From Candidatus Latescibacterota bacterium (lineage in GTDB: Bacteria; Latescibacterota; UBA2968): 64,000 nucleotides of DNA. Location of the stretch: contig JAJDYX010000053.1 in assembly GCA_022824945.1 (NCBI GenBank), forward strand, positions 1-64,000. The letters are read 5' to 3'. Made by a program: the position numbers and the translations under genes. Shown piece by piece: positions 16,829-25,015 of this stretch. Positions within the stretch are counted from its first letter, which is position 1, and every line of letters begins with the position of its first letter. The notes below the pieces were generated by a model that made no database searches, was not told where the DNA came from, and saw only the letters and a program-made list of their open reading frames with translations.

Positions 16829-17523
16829 GTGTTGCGTTTACGCAAGTAGTCGATGAGGAAGATGAGTGTGACTATCCCAAAAAATCCGGCGATTGATAGG
16901 GCGATGTAATGGCTTTCGTGCGGGAGTCGCCAGTATTGTATTATAGTAAATATAAGGGTGGGGACAAAGAAGACAAGCGCGCCGAGTAAAGCATATCCCG
17001 ACTGTGTGGCAGGTTCTATCTGAGAAGAATCGCGGGTTGTGGGTTGTTGTGGAGGTATGGTCGGAGGGGCTGTTTCGGGTGGTTTGACGCGGGCGAGCAT
17101 TTCTATGACGCTTTTGCGATAGCTGTTGTCGGCGGCGGCATATACGCTCCAGAAGGCAGAGATTTCTTCTGTACCCGTACGGGTAAATTTCTTTTCGAGT
17201 TCGCGTTTGCGCTCAAGAGAGAGTTCGTCGGGTGCTTTTTTTTCATGTTTTCGAAGGTCGTCGAGAATATGCGTGAGGCTGGCGTCGTACCCGTGAATCC
17301 AGGGATAGGTGGCGTGTTGGATCAATTTTTCATCGGGGTTTGTACCGCCAAATTCACGGAGATATGCGTCGATGAGTTTTTTCCGCCCGATTTTAGACCC
17401 TGCGCCGGGAAAGTGTTTTGCCCGCAATTTGCTGTCGCGTTGAAAGGGCAAATAGAGATGGTTGTGATCCGCTATTTCGAGGATGCGTTTGAACGGGTTG
17501 ATGAGCGTTTGGCGGTGGGACAT
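16825..17523 (-). CDS. Uncharacterised membrane protein with two C-terminal TM helices
   Basis: 232 residues. Residues 1-135 are hydrophilic and mixed charge (HNHLYLPFQRDSKLRAKHF and YPWIHGYDASL are notable). A Pro/Gln/Thr-rich linker (about 148-170) leads to two hydrophobic helices (about 175-192 and 203-222) and a basic tail, RKRNT. No known family is recognised. It lies between the Sec-redoxin and the redoxin-cytochrome fusion and overlaps the latter's start, so it may anchor or assist that redox system at the inner membrane. Confidence 0.7.
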   Translation of the reverse strand: MSHRQTLINPFKRILEIADHNHLYLPFQRDSKLRAKHFPGAGSKIGRKKLIDAYLREFGGTNPDEKLIQHATYPWIHGYDASLTHILDDLRKHEKKAPDELSLERKRELEKKFTRTGTEEISAFWSVYAAADNSYRKSVIEMLARVKPPETAPPTIPPQQPTTRDSSQIEPATQSGYALLGALVFFVPTLIFTIIQYWRLPHESHYIALSIAGFFGIVTLIFLIDYLRKRNT

Positions 17524-17582
17524 GGAAAGAATAGTTGTGAGGCTAAAAAAGTCGTGCAGGAAGAAAAAGAGGGGAGCGGTTA

Positions 17583-17617
17583 ATCCTGTCTATCCTTTCA
17601 TCCTGCACATCTTGATC
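17583..17617. repeat. Degenerate 9-bp tandem repeat at the 3' end of the Sec-redoxin gene
   Basis: Four units of the form ATCCTGNNN start at 17583, 17592, 17600 and 17609. Like the 10-bp-period repeats at 26214, 46035 and 57748, they sit right at a gene's 3' end. Confidence 0.5.
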
Positions 17618-17618
17618 A

Positions 17619-18926
17619 TCAATTGACTGTTTTTCCAAAGTTTTGGACAAATATGAGAAAGTCGGGAAAGTCAACAGTGCCGGATCCGTTGAGGTCGAAG
17701 GTCGTATTGGCGGTGCCAAAGGCACTTACGAAGGAGAGGAAGTCCTGAAAATCTACTTTGCCGGACTCATCGAAGTCGGTGCGTGGATCAGCGGGGATGA
17801 AGATGGCTGAACCAGTGATGGTCAGGCTGATTGAGGCTTTTTCCGGGTCGTCTGAGAGTACGTCGATGGTGCCGGTAATTGGACCTTCGGCTGGCGGATT
17901 GAAAGTCACTGTGATGTTCTGAGATTGACCGGGTGGCACTGTTAATTGGGTTTCTGAAAATGCAATGCCCGCGATGTTGGATTGGATGTCTGTTATGGTG
18001 AGCGGACCTGTACCAGTATTTGTGATGGTAAATGTTGTTGTGAAGTCTTTGCCCACTTCGATGTCATCCAGGCTCAAATTTTCCTGAACCAGTGAAATGA
18101 CCGGGAGTTGGGGCGCTTCGATGGTGAGGTCGAGAAAGGGTATTTCCAGGGTGCCAACACTTTGTTCGCCGTGTTGGAGGGTGATTTTACCCGAGAATGT
18201 ACCGGCCTGTGTTGGTGTCAGGGTGATTTGTACGGTTTTGCTTTCACCGGGAGCTATGGTCAGGGTGGATGGCTCCATTGTGATGCCTGCGGGAGCTGTG
18301 TATCCAGTGATTTCGAGCGGACCTGCACCGGTGTTTTCGATCTTAAATTCTACGGTTTTGGACTGCCCCACGTCAAGGGTGCTGCCAAAGTAAAGCTCTC
18401 TTGGAAATAGGGTGATAACAGGCGTTTTGTTGAGTAGTGCATCGACTTGCGCGTTGATCAGGCCATGAGAGCCGCTGGCGATTGCTGTGGTTCTAAGGCG
18501 AAGAATGCCTTCCTGGTCAATGACGAGAATATCTTCGTTGCGGGTGCCGAGAGTTCTGGAGACGCCGGAGGCGTTGATAAGCATGGGCGTTGTTACCGTG
18601 GATAGTCTCGTATAGGACTGAGCCTGTGCGGCGTTGCCGTCGTATCTGTCGAGTGTGAGAATCTGTACGCCGGTTTTGTCTTTGTTGCGTTGGTGGATAT
18701 TTTGTTCAAAGGCGGGACCCGCCCCTATGCAAGTTCCTCAGTTGTAGCCGATAAAAAATAGGACGGAGACCGTGTTGTTCGCATGGCTGACGCCGTAAGA
18801 ACTGCCATTGGTGGCTTGAAGTTGAAATTCGCCTACTTTTTCACCTACTCCGGGTTGAGCGAAAGCCGTTGTGCATAAGCACAGAAATAGGATGATAGAG
18901 AAAAAACGCATTTGCAGGTGTTTCAT
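17619..18926 (-). CDS. Exported redoxin with Sec-x-x-Cys active site, choice-of-anchor-D-like repeats and dockerin-like tail (predicted selenoprotein)
   Basis: Read through one in-frame TGA (18738-18740), this is one frame of 435 residues. ATG 18926 follows GGAGG; upstream TTG 18941 is less likely. Residues 1-23 are a signal peptide. Residues about 26-140 are a thioredoxin/redoxin fold: GEFQLQATNG, VLFFIGYN, then U63-G-T-C66 where relatives have CxxC, and a cis-Pro segment TTPML with LVIDQEG. Two choice-of-anchor-D/ASPM-HYDIN-like Ig repeats follow (FGSTLDVGQSKTVEFKI and DIEVGKDFTTTFTITN). The C-terminus has two EF-hand-like segments (DFDESGKVDFQDF and DLNGSGTVDFPDF) as in dockerin type I. 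A periplasmic or surface thiol-redox protein is inferred. It heads the minus-strand run down to arsC. Confidence 0.85.
18708..18726 (-). promoter_or_regulatory. Candidate bacterial SECIS hairpin of the Sec-redoxin
   Basis: On the minus strand AGGGGCGG (18726-18719) pairs with CCGCCTTT (18715-18708): five GC pairs next to the loop, then two G-T wobbles and A-T. The loop is GTC, beginning with G. The loop starts 20 nt after the UGA. A GC-rich stem, a small loop with G in the first two bases and this spacing fit the general bacterial SECIS pattern. It lies within the coding frame, as bacterial SECIS elements do. Confidence 0.65.
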
Positions 18927-18942
18927 GGTGTTCCTCCACAAT

Positions 18943-18966
18943 GTAGGGGCGAGGCATGCCTCGCCC
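18943..18966. repeat. Dispersed 24-bp palindromic element, copy 1
   Basis: GTAG followed by a perfect 20-bp palindrome, GGGCGAGGCA plus its reverse complement. Identical copies are at 26310-26333 and 46107-46130. This copy is in the 5' leader of the Sec-redoxin gene, 16 nt before its ATG. Confidence 0.85.
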
Positions 18967-19135
18967 GTTTTAAGATATAAGAAGAGTAGTCGGTCATCTT
19001 ACCGCTTACCTCTCACCGCTGTAATATACTAAATCGCGTGCAAAATGTCACGGGGTTTGCGCTTGATTTTGGGGTTTTGTTTATCTACATTGTGTTCACG
19101 TTTGGGCTGTTTCGGAGTTCCCACTTTTTTTTTCT

Positions 19136-20269
19136 ATGTCTTTATCTCTAAATGACTTTGAATCTGCGGTTCAGCGCGCAATCGCGCACCGCGATGGCGG
19201 CGATCTGAAAGCGGCTGTTGCGGGTTTTGATGCGGCGATTGCGATCCGCGATTGCGATCCCGTTGTGTTTGTTCAGCGTGGGATTACATACGGGCAATTG
19301 GGGAGATTTGATGCGGCGATTGCGGATTTTGACCGCGCAATCGCTCTGGATCCAGATGATCCCTATGTGTGGAGCAATCGCGCGATTGCCTGCGGGTTGA
19401 TGGGGCAGTTTGATGCGGCGATAGATAGCTTTGGAAAGGCTGTTGCGCTCGATCCGGAAAATACGCAGGCACTTGCCAGCCGGGGGGAAACCCTGCGCGA
19501 GATGGGGCGGTTTGAGGAGGCGCTGGGGGATCTCAATCTGGTTTTGGCGTTGGATGCAGATTATTTTGGTGCATTGATCAGCCGCGGGCACGTGTTGATG
19601 CAGTTGGGGCAGTTCGATGCGGCGGCGGGCGATTTTGACCGGGCGATTGCGGTGGGCAATGGGCATCCAGATGCGTTTGCCGGACGGGCGGAGGTCTATC
19701 GGCAGGCTGATGAGGCTGAGGCCGCGCTGGAGATGTTTGGGCAGGCACTCGAGGCGATGCCCGATCATCTGGGCGCGTTAATCGGGCGAGGTGAGGTGCT
19801 GCGAGCGTGCGATCAATTGGAGGACGCGCTTTTGGATTTTGACCGCGCACTCGTTATCGAACCCGATGATCCGGATTTGTTGGCCGCGCGGGGTGATTTG
19901 TTGCGGCAATTGGGGCGAAGTGCCGAGGCAATACGCGATTTTACACGGGCGCTGGAGATATTTCCCGATCATCTGTGGGCGCTTATGGGGCGAGGCGTTG
20001 CGTTGCGGATGGAAAATGATCCCGAGGCGTCGCTGGTCGATTTTGATCGGGCGGTGATGCTGGATGAAGGAGATGCGTGGATTTGGGCAAATCGCGGGGA
20101 GTCCCGACGGATGATAGGGCAGTTTGAGGCAGCGGTTTCAGATTTTACGCGGGCGTTGGATCTCGATCCCGAAAATGGATGGGCACGAGAACTTCGCGCG
20201 GAGACGTTTCGGCAAATGGGACGGTTTGCCGAGGCGGTTGAAGATATGAATCGGGCACGGGCGCAATGA
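19136..20269 (+). CDS. Tetratricopeptide repeat protein
   Basis: 377 residues, almost entirely TPRs of 34 residues (about ten), each with the usual G-x-x-x-G...A-I-x-D-F pattern, such as GQLGRFDAAIADFDRAIALDPDDPYVWSNRAIA. No signal peptide, so it is likely cytoplasmic. Its stop overlaps the ATG of the YcaO gene (ATGA), which points to coupled translation and a shared job. E. coli YcaO carries TPRs at its own C-terminus, so this may be a split-off partner. No clear Shine-Dalgarno is seen before the ATG. A TTG or GTG upstream is not indicated. Confidence 0.9.
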   Translation: MSLSLNDFESAVQRAIAHRDGGDLKAAVAGFDAAIAIRDCDPVVFVQRGITYGQLGRFDAAIADFDRAIALDPDDPYVWSNRAIACGLMGQFDAAIDSFGKAVALDPENTQALASRGETLREMGRFEEALGDLNLVLALDADYFGALISRGHVLMQLGQFDAAAGDFDRAIAVGNGHPDAFAGRAEVYRQADEAEAALEMFGQALEAMPDHLGALIGRGEVLRACDQLEDALLDFDRALVIEPDDPDLLAARGDLLRQLGRSAEAIRDFTRALEIFPDHLWALMGRGVALRMENDPEASLVDFDRAVMLDEGDAWIWANRGESRRMIGQFEAAVSDFTRALDLDPENGWARELRAETFRQMGRFAEAVEDMNRARAQ

Positions 20270-21303
20270 GTGAGTCGCATCATACCGTATTTAATCATTA
20301 CGGCACGAGCATTGTTGTTGCCGACCGCACAGTCCCGTTTGAGGAGACCATTGTGCGGTTTGGGGAAGCACTGTCCAAAAAGTGCCGATTTCAAACGCGC
20401 GCGCGGCGGTTTTACGATACGGTGTGGATTGCCGATTGTTATACGGATTACGTGCAGTCGGCGCTGTTTCGCAAATACGAAGGGCCGCTGATGGAGGGTA
20501 TTGCGCTTCGCACGATGGGCAAGGGGCTTTCCAAACAGCAGGTGCTGGCAGGGGCAATGGCGGAGGCGGTCGAGCGCATTTCGTTTTTTGACGCGCTGGC
20601 GAGCGGGCGGGAGACTCCGATTTATGAGTTGACTGCTGGTGTCGAACTCGTACCGACCGATATGAAGGCGTCGGATGTGCCGCATTTGAATGATTCGGCC
20701 AATGGTGTTTCGGCGGGCAATACCGTGCTGGAGTGCGTGTTTCACGGTTTGCTGGAGATGCACGAGCACCTGGATGTGGGAAGGCATTTTTACTGGCCCG
20801 GATTGGAACACCGGCAATTTATCGATCCAAATTTGACGGATTTTGCTCCTCGCGTCGCAGAGAAGATGCTGGCTGTGGCCGTGCCGGGAGATAATGAGAA
20901 GGTGACGACGGTTCACGCGGTGGTATGTCCCAAAGATTTGGGACCTCTGGTGCGTACGTGTACGCATTTGGATGGGCGCATCGCGTTGCAGCGGGCGTTT
21001 AATGAGACAGTGCAGAGTCACAAGACGCGGTTTGTATCTGATTTGCAGACTTTCGATGCCGAGATTGCGCTGTGGGATTTGCCCAATTATTTTACGGATG
21101 ATTTGATAGCCGATATTCAGGTGGTGTTGAGCGGTATGAAGTCTTCGGTTTATGTGCAAGATTGGACAGATCCAGAGATGCAGATTCCAGTGTTGCGGCC
21201 TTTTAGCTTAGAGACTACAGAACACGAGCGGGACCACGCGATGATCGAGACGTATGTGCATCGCATTATGGTGGATTCGGGCAATTATATTGTTTGGATG
21301 TGA
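20266..21303 (+). CDS. YcaO-domain protein
   Basis: 345 residues. YcaO ATP-binding signatures are visible: GKGLSKQQVLAGAMAEAVERISF (about 85-107), with the conserved Glu residues, and NGVSAGNTVLECVFHGLLEMHEH (about 146-168), matching the N-x-x-x-x-G-N-T-x-x-E-x-x-x-H-G-L-x-E pattern. ALQRAFNETVQSH is the third, RALTEAAQSR-like region. YcaO enzymes activate backbone amides with ATP to make azol(in)es, thioamides or amidines, or support RimO (E. coli). The C-terminus ends NYIVWM with no Pro-rich tail of azoline cyclodehydratases, so a thioamide or accessory role is more likely. No precursor peptide gene was found. Overlaps both neighbours. Confidence 0.75.
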   Translation: MSESHHTVFNHYGTSIVVADRTVPFEETIVRFGEALSKKCRFQTRARRFYDTVWIADCYTDYVQSALFRKYEGPLMEGIALRTMGKGLSKQQVLAGAMAEAVERISFFDALASGRETPIYELTAGVELVPTDMKASDVPHLNDSANGVSAGNTVLECVFHGLLEMHEHLDVGRHFYWPGLEHRQFIDPNLTDFAPRVAEKMLAVAVPGDNEKVTTVHAVVCPKDLGPLVRTCTHLDGRIALQRAFNETVQSHKTRFVSDLQTFDAEIALWDLPNYFTDDLIADIQVVLSGMKSSVYVQDWTDPEMQIPVLRPFSLETTEHERDHAMIETYVHRIMVDSGNYIVWM

Positions 21304-21314
21304 TGGAGTGCGTC

Positions 21315-22160
21315 ATGATGCCAAAAACGGTTTATCGATTCGGCGTTTTGGGAATTGCATTGACCATGGCTTGTAGCAAGGCGACCGATCCAGAATACGT
21401 GATTGAAGAATCTGTTGTGACCACGCCTGCGGGCACCGAGCATGTGCAGGTTTTTGTTCCGGCGAGCACTTTTACGATGGGGTCGAGCGATGGTCCCACC
21501 AATGAGCGTCCGCCGCACGAGGTGGAACTCGATGCCTTTTATATCGATAAATACGAGGTAACCAACGCGCAGTATTTGGCTTATGCTGAGGCCACGGGAA
21601 GTGAACAGCCGCAGTACTTTCGAGTAGAGGGGTTTGATCAGCCAGATCAGCCAGCGGTGGGGCTTTTGTGGTCTCAGGCGCGGGATTATTGCCAGTGGGC
21701 AGGTTTGCAGTTGCCGAGCGAAGCGCAGTGGGAGTTGGCCGCTGCGGGTACGGATGGGCGCGTGTTTCCCTGGGGCAATGAGCCTGCGAATGATTCGCTG
21801 TGCAATTTCAATTTTAGTTCGGGTCCCATGCCTGTGGGTAGCTATCCAGATGGTGCAAGTCCTTATGGCGCGATGGATATGGCGGGCAATGTGTGGGAGT
21901 GGACGCGGGATGAATACCAGCATACGTATTACGCAAATAGCCCCAGGCACAATCCGGTGAATTTGCAAAATGCGGGTATGGAAGATGGGCCAGATCGCAC
22001 ACTTCGCGGAGGGAGCTGGTTTTCACCACAACCCAGTATCCGCGTGTTTGTGCGGAGTACGGTTTTGATTATGGAAGAGCGGGCTGAGTCAGGCGAGGGT
22101 TTTTACACGAGCCAGATATTTACCCACATTGGATTTCGGTGTGCGCGGGGAGAGCCTTAA
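21315..22160 (+). CDS. FGE-sulfatase-domain (SUMF1-like) lipoprotein without the catalytic cysteines
   Basis: About 281 residues from ATG 21315 (GGAG 5-8 nt before it); ATG 21303, overlapping the YcaO stop, is also possible. A hydrophobic leader ending ALTMACSK suggests a lipoprotein or exported protein. The body is an FGE-sulfatase fold: FTMGSSDG, PPHEVELDAFYIDKYEVTNAQYLAY, LPSEAQWELAAAG, GNVWEWTRDEY, LRGGSW and a final GFRCA. The C-x-H-x-S-x-C segment that follows RGGSY in true formylglycine-generating enzymes is SPQPS here, with no cysteine. It is therefore probably not a sulfatase activator and may have a binding or other role with the octahaem proteins downstream. Confidence 0.8.
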   Translation: MMPKTVYRFGVLGIALTMACSKATDPEYVIEESVVTTPAGTEHVQVFVPASTFTMGSSDGPTNERPPHEVELDAFYIDKYEVTNAQYLAYAEATGSEQPQYFRVEGFDQPDQPAVGLLWSQARDYCQWAGLQLPSEAQWELAAAGTDGRVFPWGNEPANDSLCNFNFSSGPMPVGSYPDGASPYGAMDMAGNVWEWTRDEYQHTYYANSPRHNPVNLQNAGMEDGPDRTLRGGSWFSPQPSIRVFVRSTVLIMEERAESGEGFYTSQIFTHIGFRCARGEP

Positions 22161-22249
22161 GCGCAATACCGCTGTCATCGCATTGGTGGCCGTTGCTCTT
22201 GTGTTGTGAAGGTTTATATGTTTTTATTTTTACATTAACAGGACATGTT

Positions 22250-25015
22250 ATGCGGTTTGGGAAAGTTCACATTTTATGGATGATTCTGGTGTTCGCGTCG
22301 TGCAGCCAGGAACGCGAGGTGCCGAATTTGGTGCGCGCTTCTGAGCCGGGGTTTACGGGGTTGGAACGGTGCGCGATCTGCCATACCGACAAGTATGCCG
22401 AGTGGCGACAGAGTTTGCACAGTGTCGCGATGACTGTGCCGGGTGATTCGACGATTGTGGGCGATTTTGACAATGTGTCTCATGTGTATGGCGGGGTGCG
22501 TTCGCGTATGTTTCGCAAGGGGGATGCGTATTATATGGAGACCGAGGGCGAGGATGGGCGCGTTGGGGCATATCGCGTGGATTACGCGATTGGCAAGCGA
22601 CAGCATCAGGCTTATTTGACGGCTTTTCCCAATGGGCGGTGGCAGGTGTTGCCCCTGTATCACGATGGTGCGACAGATGATTGGGTCGATGCACAAGAAG
22701 GGGGTGTGGTGGAACAGTCGCGGCCTCTGGCGAGAGAAGATTATTATTATTGGACGAATACGGGGCGCACCTGGAATTTTCACTGTTTTGATTGCCATGC
22801 CAGCCGGGTGCAAAAGCATTACGATGTGCCTACCCATACTTATCGCACGACTGTGGGCAGTCTGAGTATTGATTGCGAGGCATGCCATGGTCCGTCGGGC
22901 AAACACGATGAGACGCGCGGGCAGGTCGGTGCGCCACTGCATTTGTTGGCATTGCGGACGCTGGATAAGGAGCGGTCTGTCGAGGTGTGTGCACAGTGCC
23001 ATGCTGCCAAGGAGATTGTGGCAACCGGGTATTTGCCGGGGAAGAATTTTTACGATTATTATTCTCTTGTGTTGCCAGATGACGCAGCGATCTTCTATCC
23101 CGATGGACAGCCCCGGGTTTATTTGTATCCCGCTGCATTGCATTTGATGAGTGCGTGTTATATCCAGGGCGAGTTGACGTGTACGACGTGTCACGATGCG
23201 CACGGAACAGCGCGCGATGTCGATCTGGTGGCGGATCGAAATGGCGTGGAGTTGTGCGAGACGTGTCATGAAGATGTTGCGGCTGATCCGGTCGCGCATG
23301 GGCATCATCGCGCGGGCAGTGTGGGCAATCAATGCGTGCAGTGCCACATGCCGTATCACTATGTGACAGGGGAAAATCTGACGGATCACCGCATTGCATC
23401 TCCTGCACCGGAAAATACGGTGATCAATGGCGTGCCCAATGCGTGCAATCAGTGTCACGACGATAAGTCGGCGCAGTGGGCTTCGTCGTGGGCAAAGCAG
23501 TGGTACGGCGATTATCAGGATGAAATTGTGGCGCGTACAACGGCGATTGCCAATGGGCAAAAGGGCGGTGGTGTGGTGCCGTTGGCGCGGTTGGTAAACG
23601 ATGGGGCTGAGAGTGCGGTGTGGCGTGCAACGGCGGCGTCTTTGCTGGGCGGTTTGGAGGATGCGCGTGCGGTTCCGGCGCTGGTTGAGGCGATGGATGG
23701 CTCACATGCGATGGTGCGGATGAAAGCGGCGATTTCGCTGGGGCGTTTGGGCGATGTGCGCGGTTTGCCCGCGCTTTTGGATGCGTTGTCCGATTCGGCG
23801 CGCATTGTGCGGGTGCAAGCGCCGTTCGCGCTGATGGATATTGGCTATTTGCCGGATGGTTTTGCTGTAGGTGATGCGTTTCGCAAGGCACTTGAGGAGC
23901 ATCGCGATGTGGTGTATGGCGTGCAGGGCGACGATCCGGGCTTTCACGAGAGTTTGGGGCAGGTGTATGAGGCACAGGGGCTTTTTGAAGATGCGAGGCG
24001 GGAATTTGAGATTGTTGCAAAGTTAGACCCCCGGCATCCGGAAACCGCGGCTGATCTGGCGCGATTGGCGGGAAAACAGAAGCGTTTTGAGCAGATGAGA
24101 GGGGTGCTGAACGAAAAGAGCGATTTGACTTCCCGGTTGCGCACAGGTGCATTGTTGTTGCACCATGGGCACTATGCAGATGCCGCGGACGCTTTTGACG
24201 ATGTGCGCGATGGTTCGCCCGTTTTGCATACTGCTGTGGGAAATGCGCGGTGGGGCAGTGGGGATCGCGCAGGTGCTATTGAAGCCTATCGCCGAGCGCT
24301 TGTTGTTGCGCCGGGATACAAACCGGCGATCCGACAACTCGCGTTATTGGCGTTTTCGGCTGGGGATGGCGAGGTGCGCGATGATTATGACTGGGATGAG
24401 ATGCCGATAGGCGATTGGGTGGAAAAAGGGACTGTACATGCACTATCGGGCAATTGGGCATTGGCACGCGCGGCTTATGCCCGGGCGTTGGATATGGAGG
24501 ATGCGGGTACGGGATTATTTGGATTGGGCAGGCAGGCGCGAGATGTGGGGATTGCAAAGTCGGATTCGGCTTTTGCCGCTGGGCATCGCGTCTATGTGCA
24601 GGGCGCGCTCGCAGATGCGTTGCCGCATTTTGAGGTTGCGGTGAAATACCATGCGACCCGCGCTGATGTGTATGCGATGCAGGGGCTTATTCGCGCTGAT
24701 TTGGGCGATTTGGAGGTTGCGGAATCTCACCTGCTCAATGCGTTGATTGTCGATCCTTTTTATGTGCCCGCGCTTACGGTGTTGGGTACGGTTTTACAGG
24801 AGCGCGGCGATTTAGAAGGTGCACTGTCTGTGTATCGGCAGGCGTGGGTGCTGGACTCCGAAGCGCAGGGGTTGGAGTTGCTTATGGGGCGGGTTTATGC
24901 CATAAGCGGGCAGCGAGATAGTGCAATTGCGGTTTTGCGGCGCGTGATTGCGCGCGAGCCGGGCAATGTGCAGGCGCGCGATTTGTTGCGCGGATTGGGA
25001 GGGCGTGAATTGTGA
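22250..25015 (+). CDS. Octahaem c-type cytochrome lipoprotein with HEAT and TPR repeats
   Basis: About 921 residues from ATG 22250. A hydrophobic leader ending FASCS looks like a lipobox. Eight CxxCH haem sites follow: CAICH, CFDCH, CEACH, CAQCH, CTTCH, CETCH, CVQCH and CNQCH (within about residues 40-405). Two HEAT repeats (AVPALVEAMDGSHAMVRMKAAISLG and LPALLDALSDSARIVRVQAP) and about seven TPR-like repeats make up the C-terminal half. This architecture is known in Planctomycetes and allied phyla as a multihaem TPR cytochrome; a c554-like electron-transfer function is inferred. Overlaps the HAO-like gene in a GTGA junction. Confidence 0.85.
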   Translation: MRFGKVHILWMILVFASCSQEREVPNLVRASEPGFTGLERCAICHTDKYAEWRQSLHSVAMTVPGDSTIVGDFDNVSHVYGGVRSRMFRKGDAYYMETEGEDGRVGAYRVDYAIGKRQHQAYLTAFPNGRWQVLPLYHDGATDDWVDAQEGGVVEQSRPLAREDYYYWTNTGRTWNFHCFDCHASRVQKHYDVPTHTYRTTVGSLSIDCEACHGPSGKHDETRGQVGAPLHLLALRTLDKERSVEVCAQCHAAKEIVATGYLPGKNFYDYYSLVLPDDAAIFYPDGQPRVYLYPAALHLMSACYIQGELTCTTCHDAHGTARDVDLVADRNGVELCETCHEDVAADPVAHGHHRAGSVGNQCVQCHMPYHYVTGENLTDHRIASPAPENTVINGVPNACNQCHDDKSAQWASSWAKQWYGDYQDEIVARTTAIANGQKGGGVVPLARLVNDGAESAVWRATAASLLGGLEDARAVPALVEAMDGSHAMVRMKAAISLGRLGDVRGLPALLDALSDSARIVRVQAPFALMDIGYLPDGFAVGDAFRKALEEHRDVVYGVQGDDPGFHESLGQVYEAQGLFEDARREFEIVAKLDPRHPETAADLARLAGKQKRFEQMRGVLNEKSDLTSRLRTGALLLHHGHYADAADAFDDVRDGSPVLHTAVGNARWGSGDRAGAIEAYRRALVVAPGYKPAIRQLALLAFSAGDGEVRDDYDWDEMPIGDWVEKGTVHALSGNWALARAAYARALDMEDAGTGLFGLGRQARDVGIAKSDSAFAAGHRVYVQGALADALPHFEVAVKYHATRADVYAMQGLIRADLGDLEVAESHLLNALIVDPFYVPALTVLGTVLQERGDLEGALSVYRQAWVLDSEAQGLELLMGRVYAISGQRDSAIAVLRRVIAREPGNVQARDLLRGLGGREL

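Noticed and set aside
21315..22160. Sulfatase-activating formylglycine-generating enzyme
   Set aside because: The active-site cysteines after RGGSW are missing.
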